Positions 10,505-20,471 of a stretch of DNA of 64,000 nt are shown piece after piece. Made by a program: the position numbers and the translations under genes. A model generated the notes under the pieces. That model searched no databases, had not been told where the DNA came from, and worked only from the letters and a program-made list of their open reading frames with translations. Source of the stretch: Gracilibacillus caseinilyticus (GTDB taxonomy: Bacteria > Bacillota > Bacilli > Bacillales > Amphibacillaceae); contig NZ_CP095072.1 in assembly GCF_022919115.1 (NCBI RefSeq), positions 3,534,001 through 3,598,000 of the forward strand, read 5' to 3'. The first letter of the stretch is position 1. Each line of letters begins with the position of its first letter.

Positions 10505-12958
10505 TTATTCTTTTTCGCTGTCGAACGGTTTATTCAATTCGCGCTGATTTTTGACCATGGTCACCTCGCCTGCAATATCGCTATCCAATACATAGGATCC
10601 ATTGCTATAACGGTCACTGAGCGGTAATTCCATCGGTTTGACTTGATGTGTTTCTCCCTTTGCCGTAAATAATTGCATGGTATCTTTGTTATCCACAAGT
10701 TCAAAACCGACAATACGATGCGGTTTTGTTTTCAATTCACGAAGCATTACTAAACCTTTTTTGGCACGAGAAGATTTTTCAAAACGATCGAGTGACATCC
10801 GTTTGCATGCCCCGCGTTGAGTCGTTAAAAACAGTTGACGTTTCTCGTGCAATTCATTTGGCAAGACAGCATTGACAACAAATTCTTCACCCTTGAGCTG
10901 AATTGCTTTCACACCAGCTGCACGCTGTCCAATGACAGATATTTCTGATTCATGATACCAAAGGCCATAGCCTTTATTCGTTGCAATAAACACATCTCGA
11001 TTCCCATCCGTTAAATAGACATTGATTAATTCGTCACCTTTTTTAAGATTCAGAGCAATCAGTGGTCGTGAGAACCGTTGAGAGAAATAGAGATCGAGTG
11101 TACTTTTCTTGACCATGCCATTTTGTGTAAAGAAGGTTAAGTATTTGTCTTTCGCAAACTCCCTGATGGGAATTACTTTAACGATGGTCTCCTCTTTGTC
11201 AATTGAAGCTATATTTGATAAGTGCTGTCCAAGCTCTTTCCAGCGGATATCCGGCAATTGGTGGACTGGTAATGGAATATAGCGTCCTTTATTCGTAAAC
11301 AGCAATAAATGATCGGTTGTGTTTAATTCTAATAATGAAATTAAATGATCGTCTTCTTTCATCGAAAAGTCTTCGTCACTAGAAGCAGTATAAGATCTGA
11401 TACTAGTACGTTTGACATATCCATGTTCTGTTACAGAAGTAATTACATCTTCACTTGCCACGGTAACTTCCACATTAATTTTTAATTCTTCGATTTTTTC
11501 TTCAATCTTTGTACGGCGATCGTCCGCATATTGTTTCTTCATTTGACGCAAATCTTTCTTGATAACCGAAATTAATTTCTTATCATCAGAAAGTATTGTA
11601 CGATAATCCGCAATGGCAGATTGTAATTCAGTCGCTTCTTTCTCTAAAGCGGTAATGTCTGTATTCGTTAAACGGTAAAGCTGCAAGTTCACAATTGCTT
11701 CGGCCTGTGGCTCTGTAAAGCCATATGCTTCCATGATCCGCTTCTTCGCATCCTGTTTATCATTCGATGCACGAATGGTTTGAATCAATTCATCCAAAAT
11801 AGAGACGGCTTTGATTAAACCTTCTACGATATGGGCACGTTTTTCAGCTTTATTCAAGTCAAATCGTGTTTGTCTTGTAACTACTTCTCGCTGGTGTGCG
11901 ATATAGGCATCAATAATCTCGATAAGGCCTAATAATTTTGGCGTCTTATCCTTGATCGCTACCATGTTAAAATTATAGGTAATTTGCAAGTCCGTGTTTT
12001 TGTATAAATAGTTTAATACACCTTGGCTATCAGCATTCTTTTTTAATTCGATAACGATTCTGAGTCCAGTACGATCTGTTTCATCTCGGACTTCTGCAAT
12101 ACCCTCTACTTTGCGATCTACTCGTAATTCATCCATCCGCTTAACAAGTGAAGCTTTGTTTACTTCGTATGGAATTTCATCAATCACGATTTGTTCGCGA
12201 TTTCCTTTCAATGGTTCGATTTCCGCTTTACCGCGAACAACAATTTTACCTTTACCAGTTTGATAAGCTTTTTTTAGCCCTTCATACCCTTGAATAATTC
12301 CGCCAGTAGGGAAATCAGGACCTTTCACTATTTCCAATAACTCCTCTACCGTTATTGTCGGTTTATCAAGGCGTCTCATGATCGCCTCGATTACTTCTCC
12401 TAGATTGTGTGGCGGAATTTCCGTCGCATAACCTGCAGAAATTCCAGTAGATCCGTTCACTAATAAATTAGGAATTCTAGCAGGCAGCACCACTGGTTCG
12501 TTGATCGTATCATCAAAATTGGGAATGTAGTCGACCGTTTCTTTATCAATGTCTCTAATTAATTCAGATGAAATCGCAGACAAGCGTGCTTCCGTATAAC
12601 GCATAGCTGCAGGAGGATCTCCATCGACACTACCGTTATTTCCGTGCATTTCTACTAATACATTCCGTACTTTCCAAGTCTGACTTAAACGTACCATGGC
12701 CTCATAAACCGATGAATCACCATGCGGATGATAATTCCCAATAACAGTACCAACTGTTTTGGCCGATTTACGATGTGCTCTATCATGCGTGTTCTTCTCT
12801 TCATGCATTGCAAAAAGAATGCGGCGTTGTACCGGTTTTAGACCATCTCGCACATCTGGTAACGCACGGTCCTGAATAATATATTTACTGTATCGCCCAA
12901 ATCGATCACCCATTACATCTTCAAGCGGGAGATCTAAATACTTCTCTTCCACTGCCAA
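10505..12958 (-). CDS. parC: DNA topoisomerase IV subunit A (ParC/GrlA)
   Basis: ParC is the breakage-reunion subunit of topoisomerase IV, which unlinks daughter chromosomes. The 817-aa protein has the catalytic tyrosine in [11 protein letters not shown] near residue 119, the quinolone-determining helix with [17 protein letters not shown], and six-bladed C-terminal repeats. Gram-positive ParC rather than GyrA is indicated by pairing with parE just upstream. Translation probably starts at TTG after GGAGGAATACCG. About 20 bases separate it from parE. Confidence 0.96.
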   Translation of the reverse strand: MAVEEKYLDLPLEDVMGDRFGRYSKYIIQDRALPDVRDGLKPVQRRILFAMHEEKNTHDRAHRKSAKTVGTVIGNYHPHGDSSVYEAMVRLSQTWKVRNVLVEMHGNNGSVDGDPPAAMRYTEARLSAISSELIRDIDKETVDYIPNFDDTINEPVVLPARIPNLLVNGSTGISAGYATEIPPHNLGEVIEAIMRRLDKPTITVEELLEIVKGPDFPTGGIIQGYEGLKKAYQTGKGKIVVRGKAEIEPLKGNREQIVIDEIPYEVNKASLVKRMDELRVDRKVEGIAEVRDETDRTGLRIVIELKKNADSQGVLNYLYKNTDLQITYNFNMVAIKDKTPKLLGLIEIIDAYIAHQREVVTRQTRFDLNKAEKRAHIVEGLIKAVSILDELIQTIRASNDKQDAKKRIMEAYGFTEPQAEAIVNLQLYRLTNTDITALEKEATELQSAIADYRTILSDDKKLISVIKKDLRQMKKQYADDRRTKIEEKIEELKINVEVTVASEDVITSVTEHGYVKRTSIRSYTASSDEDFSMKEDDHLISLLELNTTDHLLLFTNKGRYIPLPVHQLPDIRWKELGQHLSNIASIDKEETIVKVIPIREFAKDKYLTFFTQNGMVKKSTLDLYFSQRFSRPLIALNLKKGDELINVYLTDGNRDVFIATNKGYGLWYHESEISVIGQRAAGVKAIQLKGEEFVVNAVLPNELHEKRQLFLTTQRGACKRMSLDRFEKSSRAKKGLVMLRELKTKPHRIVGFELVDNKDTMQLFTAKGETHQVKPMELPLSDRYSNGSYVLDSDIAGEVTMVKNQRELNKPFDSEKE

Positions 12959-12979
12959 CGGTATTCCTCCTAAACAACC

Positions 12980-14959
<1,980 letters not shown>

Positions 14960-14999
14960 TCACTTCAAATGCCTATCGACTTCATATCCTTACTTATGA

Positions 15000-15028
15000 A
15001 ATATAGAACATTCGTTCTAATTTGTAAA
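15000..15028 (-). promoter_or_regulatory. parEC promoter with embedded LexA (DinR) box
   Basis: On the minus strand TTTACA and TATATT are 17 bases apart. The spacer holds AGAACGAATGTTCT, which fits the Gram-positive LexA consensus GAACRNRYGTTC. LexA bound there would block the promoter, so parEC should be induced by DNA damage. SOS control of parEC is reported for B. subtilis; the match here is read directly. Confidence 0.75.
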
Positions 15029-15029
15029 G

Positions 15030-15443
15030 TTATTTCATTAAGACAGCATGCGCTACCTTAATACATCTATCCATTATAACTTTTTTATTATGCTTTACTA
15101 ATATATCATATGCTTCTGAATCAGTGACGCCTTGCTGCATCCAAACATATTCTGCATCCGCTTTGACTATTTCTTCTGCAAGAGCTTTGACATAGGCAGA
15201 CCTTCTAAATACATTAACTAATTCATATGGTTCATTAATAGCTGCAAGACTGTCATATGCTTTTTCACCCAACACTTCCTCTATATTTGGGTTGACAGGG
15301 ATAATGCGATACCCTTCCTTCTGCATTGCTTTAGCAATTTGATACGAGGTTCTGTATGGTTTATCAGACAAACCGACAACAGCAATTGTTTTCGTATTTT
15401 CTAGTATTTCCTGCATCGTATGCTGTTCATTTTCTTTATTCAT
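15030..15443 (-). CDS. CoA-binding domain protein, YneT/YccU type
   Basis: The 137-aa protein is a single Rossmann-like CoA-binding domain, as in B. subtilis YneT and E. coli YccU. Typical are TIAVVGLSDKPYRTSYQIAKAMQ and YRIIPVNPN near the N-terminus and VWMQQGV in the second half. Its precise role is not known. A GAGGTG site precedes the ATG. It sits just upstream of the parE promoter in the same direction, as in B. subtilis. Confidence 0.88.
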   Translation of the reverse strand: MNKENEQHTMQEILENTKTIAVVGLSDKPYRTSYQIAKAMQKEGYRIIPVNPNIEEVLGEKAYDSLAAINEPYELVNVFRRSAYVKALAEEIVKADAEYVWMQQGVTDSEAYDILVKHNKKVIMDRCIKVAHAVLMK

Positions 15444-15654
15444 TGTTACACCTCATTTTTATTGATTAAACCATTTAATGCAAATTGACGCAAGTCTACT
15501 GATAAATTTCTACCAATGGACAGGTATTTATTGTTAAACAAACCATTACTATCTATTACAATAACAAAATTTACATCAACCGTGTACTTTTTTACAAATA
15601 ACATGCTAAAATAGAGACATCAATGAAGTCTATCAGAGATTGAGGAGTTTGATA

Positions 15655-16236
15655 ATGGAATATTTTATTTTTATCATAATTGCGTACATACTAGGCTCCT
15701 TTCCTACCGGATTAATCGTAGGAAAGGCAGGCTATAAGAAAGACATACGTGAACACGGCAGCGGTAATTTAGGTGCTACCAATACATTTCGGGTACTTGG
15801 TGTAAAAGCTGGCATTATCGTGGTCACGGTCGATATTCTAAAAGGGACGCTAGCAGCTGCATTACCGGTCCTTTTCCACGCAGATGTCTTTCCATTGCTA
15901 ATAGGTATCTTTGCTGTAGTTGGCCATATGTATCCACTGTTTGCCAATTTTAAAGGTGGTAAAGCCGTCGCGACATCAGCTGGAGTTATTTTAGGTGTAA
16001 ATCCATTGGTTTTTGTAATTATGATTTTAAGTTTTCTTGTGATTTTGTACTTATCAAAGTATGTATCATTGGCTTCGATGTTGACTGGAATTATTACGAT
16101 TGTGGTTACTCTAATAATGCAGGAAACCGGTCTAACCATCGTTACGGCTGTCTTGACGATATTTGTCATATACCGGCACCAGGCAAACATTAAACGGATT
16201 ATAAACAAAACCGAACCGAAAATTAAATGGATGTAA
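15655..16236 (+). CDS. plsY: Glycerol-3-phosphate acyltransferase PlsY
   Basis: PlsY is a membrane enzyme that moves an acyl group from acyl phosphate to glycerol-3-phosphate, the first step of phospholipid synthesis. The 193-aa chain has about five membrane helices. The signature loop [17 protein letters not shown] lies near residues 36-52, and [13 protein letters not shown] near 100. The start chosen has TGAGGAG eight bases upstream; five extra upstream codons have no site. It diverges from the yneT-like gene. Confidence 0.95.
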   Translation: MEYFIFIIIAYILGSFPTGLIVGKAGYKKDIREHGSGNLGATNTFRVLGVKAGIIVVTVDILKGTLAAALPVLFHADVFPLLIGIFAVVGHMYPLFANFKGGKAVATSAGVILGVNPLVFVIMILSFLVILYLSKYVSLASMLTGIITIVVTLIMQETGLTIVTAVLTIFVIYRHQANIKRIINKTEPKIKWM

Positions 16237-16238
16237 CG

Positions 16239-16269
16239 GGGTCTAATGAATCATTAGATCCTCTTTTTC
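16239..16269 (+). terminator. Terminator after plsY
   Basis: Stem GGTCTAATG / CATTAGATCC with a three-base loop, then CTCTTTTT. Confidence 0.75.
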
Positions 16270-16342
16270 GAGATTTTTAAATTGAATATTACTTAATGTT
16301 TAAGTATACTTTGAAATAGTTGATGACGAAAGGGGTCTAATC

Positions 16343-17266
16343 ATGAAAGATATAAACACCAACCAACTGCCAAATAAAGCAGATCGACATAAATTGTTCG
16401 GGTCAGTTGAACCAGGTGAAAAGACAAAACCTACTGAAAAAGAAAAAATGCCTGATTTACAAAATACTAAGAAAGATTTTTTGTTTGATATAGATCATGT
16501 CGGGATTGCCAATGTTAAGCAACCTGTTCAAGTAGAGAGTCAAGTTAGTCCGGTTACCCAGACAACGATCGGTACGTTTGAAATGACTTCCTCTATTAAG
16601 AAAAATCATAAAGGGACGAATATGAGCAGATTTACGGAAATGATCCAAGAATCCAGTAATAACAGCCCTTTTCCACTTTCGATTAGTTCGTTAAAAGCAT
16701 TTACGAAAAAGATGGCTGAACGTTTAGAGCAGAATGATAATCAAATCACCATTAAATTTCCTTGGTTTTTTGAACGCAGAGGTCCTGCATCAGATATGCC
16801 GGGAATGAACCATGCGGAAGCATCAATAAAAATAAATTATGACCGTCATGCTGGCTATCAAATCACTGTATCGCTTGAAGGGACAGTTACTACCCTTTGC
16901 CCGTGTTCGAAAGAAATTAGTGAATACAGTGCCCATAATCAAAGAGGAATTGTCAAAATGACAGCGGAACTCGCTGGTAACTTTGATGAAGAGATCATTG
17001 ACTGGAAGCAAGCATTATTAGAGGCTGCTGAAAGTAATGCCAGCGCTCGCGTACACCCTGTATTAAAACGTCCAGATGAAAAAATGGTGACAGAACAAGC
17101 TTATGAGAATCCACGGTTTGTAGAGGATATGGTACGATTAGTAGCTGCAGATTTATATGAAATGCCATTTGTCGAAAAATTTACGGTGACGTGTCAAAAT
17201 GAAGAATCAATTCACCTGCATGATGCAATCGCATCAATTACCTATGATAAAGCATTGGACCGTTGA
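16343..17266 (+). CDS. folE2: GTP cyclohydrolase FolE2 (type IB)
   Basis: FolE2 makes dihydroneopterin triphosphate from GTP, entering folate and queuosine synthesis. The type IB enzyme can use metals other than zinc. At 307 aa it fits the family. GIANVKQPV follows a polar leader of about 50 residues. TTLCPCSKEISEYSAHNQRG near 190-210 holds the active-site Cys. FVEDMVRLVA is near the C-terminus. In B. subtilis the equivalent is controlled by the zinc repressor Zur, but I see no clear Zur box in the 75 bases upstream. Confidence 0.93.
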   Translation: MKDINTNQLPNKADRHKLFGSVEPGEKTKPTEKEKMPDLQNTKKDFLFDIDHVGIANVKQPVQVESQVSPVTQTTIGTFEMTSSIKKNHKGTNMSRFTEMIQESSNNSPFPLSISSLKAFTKKMAERLEQNDNQITIKFPWFFERRGPASDMPGMNHAEASIKINYDRHAGYQITVSLEGTVTTLCPCSKEISEYSAHNQRGIVKMTAELAGNFDEEIIDWKQALLEAAESNASARVHPVLKRPDEKMVTEQAYENPRFVEDMVRLVAADLYEMPFVEKFTVTCQNEESIHLHDAIASITYDKALDR

Positions 17267-17277
17267 GGTGAGTGCTA

Positions 17278-17505
17278 GTGAAAAAATTGATCATGCTATT
17301 GATTCGATTTTATCAACAATTTATTAGCCCAATGTTTCCACCGAGCTGTCGATTTCAACCGACCTGCTCCCAATATAGTCTGGAATGCTTTCAACGCTTT
17401 AACGTGTTGAAAGCTTCCTATCTATCGGTCATACGCATTCTAAAGTGTCATCCCTTTCACCCAGGAGGATTCGATCCTGTCCCTGATAAAAAAACAAAAC
17501 ACTAA
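17278..17505 (+). CDS. yidD: Membrane protein insertion efficiency factor YidD
   Basis: YidD is a small membrane-associated protein that assists insertion of proteins by YidC. The 75-aa chain has [27 protein letters not shown] with the conserved Cys residues, then the typical [14 protein letters not shown] end. The likely start is GTG five bases after GAGGTGAG; another GTG lies two codons upstream. It follows folE2 by 11 bases, so the two may share a transcript. Confidence 0.92.
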   Translation: MKKLIMLLIRFYQQFISPMFPPSCRFQPTCSQYSLECFQRFNVLKASYLSVIRILKCHPFHPGGFDPVPDKKTKH

Positions 17506-17509
17506 CTTG

Positions 17510-17545
17510 AAAGAGGCATGGAGAATTTCCATGCCTCTTTTCTTT
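17510..17545 (+). terminator. Terminator after yidD
   Basis: A 12-base perfect stem, AAAGAGGCATGG and its complement, with a seven-base loop, ends in TTTTCTTT. It closes the folE2-yidD unit. Confidence 0.9.
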
Positions 17546-17586
17546 GTACGTTCAGAAAGTATAAAATTTTAGCGATGAAGCAGATC

Positions 17587-17666
17587 GACGTAGTGAAAAT
17601 GTAGAACGTACAAAGTATAAGTAAAACTTCGGCACTCACTATAGACGAGGCGAATGCCGAGTTTTT
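17587..17666 (+). repeat. Interspersed stem-loop repeat, copy 2
   Basis: Second copy of the element at 6109-6188, again downstream of a plus-strand gene and ending in CGGCACTC / GAATGCCG plus TTTTT. Here it follows a complete terminator of its own, so ending transcription is unlikely to be its only role. Confidence 0.55.
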
Positions 17667-17798
17667 CTAAACAGGTAAGAAAGCATTCCTGTAATAAAGC
17701 AAAATGAGGATTGAATAAAAAAAGCCCCCTTGGTATGATACGAGGTGTCCAGAGCTGATCAGCAAAAAGGACCCTTAAATAAACCAAGGAGGACTATC

Positions 17799-19075
17799 AT
17801 GCATTATAAACAAAATGAAAAGATATTACAACTGTCTGAACAAACTTTGATTATTGGAGTGGATATAGCCAAAGAAAGGCATGTTGCTCGCGCTCAAGAT
17901 TACCGAGGCATACAATTTGGAAAAGTGCTGTATTTTGACAATAGTTTGGAAGGCTTCCAACGATTTGAGTGTTGGAGAAAAGAGTTAGCGGGGCAGCACA
18001 ATAAAAGTGATTGGATCATCGGTATGGAGCCTACCGGCCACTATTGGCTGCCATTCGCCTATTGGTTAATGGAAAAGCAATATAAAGTTGTAGTTGTTAA
18101 TCCAGCACATGTGAAGAAGTCAAAAGAGCTGGATGATAATTCACCAACGAAGAATGATGTAAAAGACGCTCGAGTGATTTCGCGCTTGATTCAAGATGGA
18201 CGCTACGCTGATCCGCACTTACCAGAAGCCATTTATGCAGATCTTCGGGAAGGGATGAATATGTATGAGCAGTTAATGAAAGATCTTCAAGCTGTTCAAG
18301 GGCGTGTTCATCAATGGTTGGATCGGTATTATCCAGAATATACGAAAGTCTTTGCGAATTGGGAAGGAAAAGCATCGATTCAACTATTGAAGCTGGGATT
18401 ATTCCCGGAAGAGGTAGCCAAAATGGATGAAGAACGCCTTCTACTAGAAATGCGCAAAGAAGTGAAACGAGGAATTGGGTTAAAAAAGATCCGCCATCTA
18501 AAAGAGGTATCAAGTGAATCTGTGGGGATCAAAGAAGGATGGCGAGGGTGAAAATCCACACCTTGATGGATCAATATGCCCTCCTCCATCAAAAGATAAA
18601 TGAAGTGTTGGACATGGTAAAAGAATTAATTAGACCGATTCCTGGTGTGAAAGAAATGACAGATATAAACGGAATAGGCGAAATAACGGTTGCCTCATTC
18701 CTCGCAGAAACCGGGGAACTAAACAAGTATACCCATCCCGAACAGATCATTAAGTTAGCAGGGTTAAACTTAAAGTTAGCTACGTCAGGTAAATATAAAG
18801 GCCAAACCGTGATTACGAAGAGGGGACGTCCTAAATTACGAGCCCTATTATTTAAAGTCGTGTTGCCTTTAGTTCATCATAATCCTGCATTTAAAGCATT
18901 ACATGGTTATTTTACGACCAGAAAAGAGAATTCGTTGAAGAAAAAGCAATCCTTGATAGCCCTATGTTGTAAATTGATTCGCATATTATTTACAGTTGGA
19001 ACAAAACAAGTGCCATTTAGTCCCGAGAAGATGTTGCATGATATTCCGCATTTTCGATTACAACATGTAGCCTAA
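17799..19075 (+). pseudogene. IS110-family transposase, frameshifted
   Basis: The first part (to 18551) carries the RuvC-like DEDD domain, with GVDIAKERHVA at the N-terminus and VNPAHVKKSKELDDNSPTKND. The second part (18539-19075) has the helix-hairpin-helix PIPGVKEMTDINGIGEITVASFL and the Transposase_20 region through GRPKLRALLF. The two frames overlap around 18539-18551. One extra base after AAAGAAGGA would join them, so a single-base deletion is the simplest reading. IS110 transposases are normally one continuous chain of about 400 aa. Programmed frameshifting is possible but has no clear slippery site. Confidence 0.85.
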
Positions 19076-19310
19076 AGACATAAGGATGTCACCTGTACAA
19101 AGTGAAGCTTGATTAGACGTTTATTTGGAATAGAATCATCCCTAATAATAGAAGCACGGAGCAGCTGGAAAGTTTTATACAAACGGGCAATGACCCTGCA
19201 GGAAAGCATCGCCGGCCCCACTTCATGGATAGACCGAACGAAGGAATGTATGCGCAAAGACGCGGTGAGATGTGGGAGGGTTTGTCGCCATGAGTATTGT
19301 GGGAATTAAA
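19076..19310 (+). ncRNA. Candidate bridge RNA region of the IS110 element
   Basis: After the transposase stop lie about 235 bases with no gene but rich in short inverted repeats and GC-rich blocks (for example CATCGCCGGCCCC and ACGCGGTGAGATGTGGGAGG). IS110-family elements are known to carry a structured guide (bridge or seek) RNA in a non-coding end. Position and length fit, but I cannot fold it or define its loops, so this is inference. Confidence 0.4.
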
Positions 19311-19503
19311 GGTGCGATCATATCAATAATTCCTATTTTTTCTCAAAAAGAGGAGAATGGTTTATTAAGTGCACCCTTCTACACAAAAAACGTTCTCTAT
19401 ATCCATAAAAAGGTAATAGATTCTTGATAAATAAACTGAAATTCTAAGCTAAACAGAGAAAACAAGAGATTTCGTTAGAATAAAGAGGGAGTATAAAATT
19501 TTT

Positions 19504-19748
19504 AGGTTTCGTACTGCTTTCTAACGTGAACAGCCATGTCCACTCGGGCGCCCAGATACTAGGTGACCTCCTGCATCGCCCTAAGATAAAGAAGACATGC
19601 CGATTGGTGATAACCAGAGGCCTAGTCGACCTTATGCCCTTGGGCGAAAGTCATCATCGACATCACTTGCTCACCGTGATTCCTTTATCTCAGTTAATGC
19701 CGTCCAGTCGCTACGTTTCTAAACGGGCGCTTGCGCTTTTCTTATTAT
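19504..19748. repeat. Long palindromic intergenic repeat
   Basis: A GC-rich block of about 240 bases without a gene. It contains internal complements such as CGCCCTAAG with CTTGGGCG, and AGATAAAG with CTTTATCT, and ends GGGCGCTTGCGCTTTTC. It resembles the long dispersed repeats found in many Bacillaceae genomes; there is one copy here. Its edge touches the last codons of yneQ. The gap 19311-19503 shows nothing recognisable. Confidence 0.5.
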
Positions 19749-20044
19749 AACTTAAATTTGTTAATGTGGTGCCATTGTTTTTCTTGTTGCAAAATTGCTT
19801 TCTGCCGTTCACCGAACAGGTCAAAATGGGGATAATCGGGGTCATGATGTATCCATTCTTGTTTCAATCCATACTGTTCACCCCAAGCAATCAATTTGCG
19901 ATAATCATTGCATCCTACTTTCGTTACAGTCGTGCATCCCGGAAATCGGTCATCTATCCAATAGTGGGTTAAAAACGCTATATTTCCGTGTAACACTTCC
20001 TGCTTCCATTGCCGCAGGGTTTGACGATCTAAACCAAATGCCAT
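19745..20044 (-). CDS. yneQ: YneQ-like conserved protein
   Basis: This 99-aa protein matches B. subtilis YneQ in context and sequence pattern: HYWIDDRFPGCTTVTKVGC, then DPDYPHFDLFGE. Its function is unknown. The ATG overlaps the stop of the thioesterase gene by one base, and the order yneP-yneQ is as in B. subtilis. The repeat element begins within its last codons. Confidence 0.8.
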   Translation of the reverse strand: MAFGLDRQTLRQWKQEVLHGNIAFLTHYWIDDRFPGCTTVTKVGCNDYRKLIAWGEQYGLKQEWIHHDPDYPHFDLFGERQKAILQQEKQWHHINKFKL

Positions 20045-20469
20045 TATGCGTCCTCACTCTGTAATGCACGTTGGTATGCTTCATGCCAATTAGGAAAATG
20101 CTTTTTTAAAGATAGAGGACGAAAATTATCTTTTTTGACAATTACGTGCTGCGTTTCCCCTGTAACAGCCACTTCCCCATTCTGATCAGTAATCCTGTAA
20201 CCATACGTTGTTCTTATCCCATTATATTTAACAAGCCATGTTTCCACATATGCATCGTGTCCATATCGGATTGGTTGTTTAAACTGAATATTGACATCAA
20301 TAACTGGAGAGACGACACCTTCTGACTCCATATCATGGTATCTGAAACCCAGTTCTTCAATAAAAGCAGTTCTGCCAATTTCAAACCAAATTAAATAATT
20401 GGCATGATACACTACTCCCATTTGGTCTGTCTCTTGATATCTGACTTTTATCGGTGTAGTTACTTTCAT
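20044..20469 (-). CDS. yneP: Acyl-CoA thioesterase, 4HBT hotdog family (YneP)
   Basis: The 141-aa protein is a hotdog-fold thioesterase that would cleave acyl-CoA substrates. The YbgC-type motif ETDQMGVVYHANYLIWFEIGR contains the catalytic Asp. The ATG is preceded by GAGGAGG; an upstream in-frame extension overlapping the AAA gene lacks a site. It follows that ATPase closely and is probably cotranscribed. The substrate is unknown. Confidence 0.88.
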   Translation of the reverse strand: MKVTTPIKVRYQETDQMGVVYHANYLIWFEIGRTAFIEELGFRYHDMESEGVVSPVIDVNIQFKQPIRYGHDAYVETWLVKYNGIRTTYGYRITDQNGEVAVTGETQHVIVKKDNFRPLSLKKHFPNWHEAYQRALQSEDA

Positions 20470-20471
20470 GA

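Larger units (their letters stand above)
17714..19310 (+). mobile_element. IS110-family insertion sequence, transposase frame broken
   Basis: One transposase gene in two frames, a leader of about 85 bases on the left and a long non-coding tail on the right define the element. A short left leader with a long right tail fits the IS1111 branch better than IS110 proper. Exact ends and target site cannot be fixed without another copy; IS110-type elements make no clear target duplication. In the leader CCCCCTTGG can pair with CCAAGGAGG and hide the ribosome site. It separates yidD from yneQ and probably interrupts neither. Confidence 0.75.

Noticed and set aside
19076-19310. Small protein genes in the IS110 tail (for example 19109-19309)
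   Set aside because: No ribosome sites and no recognisable protein; the tail fits a non-coding end better.
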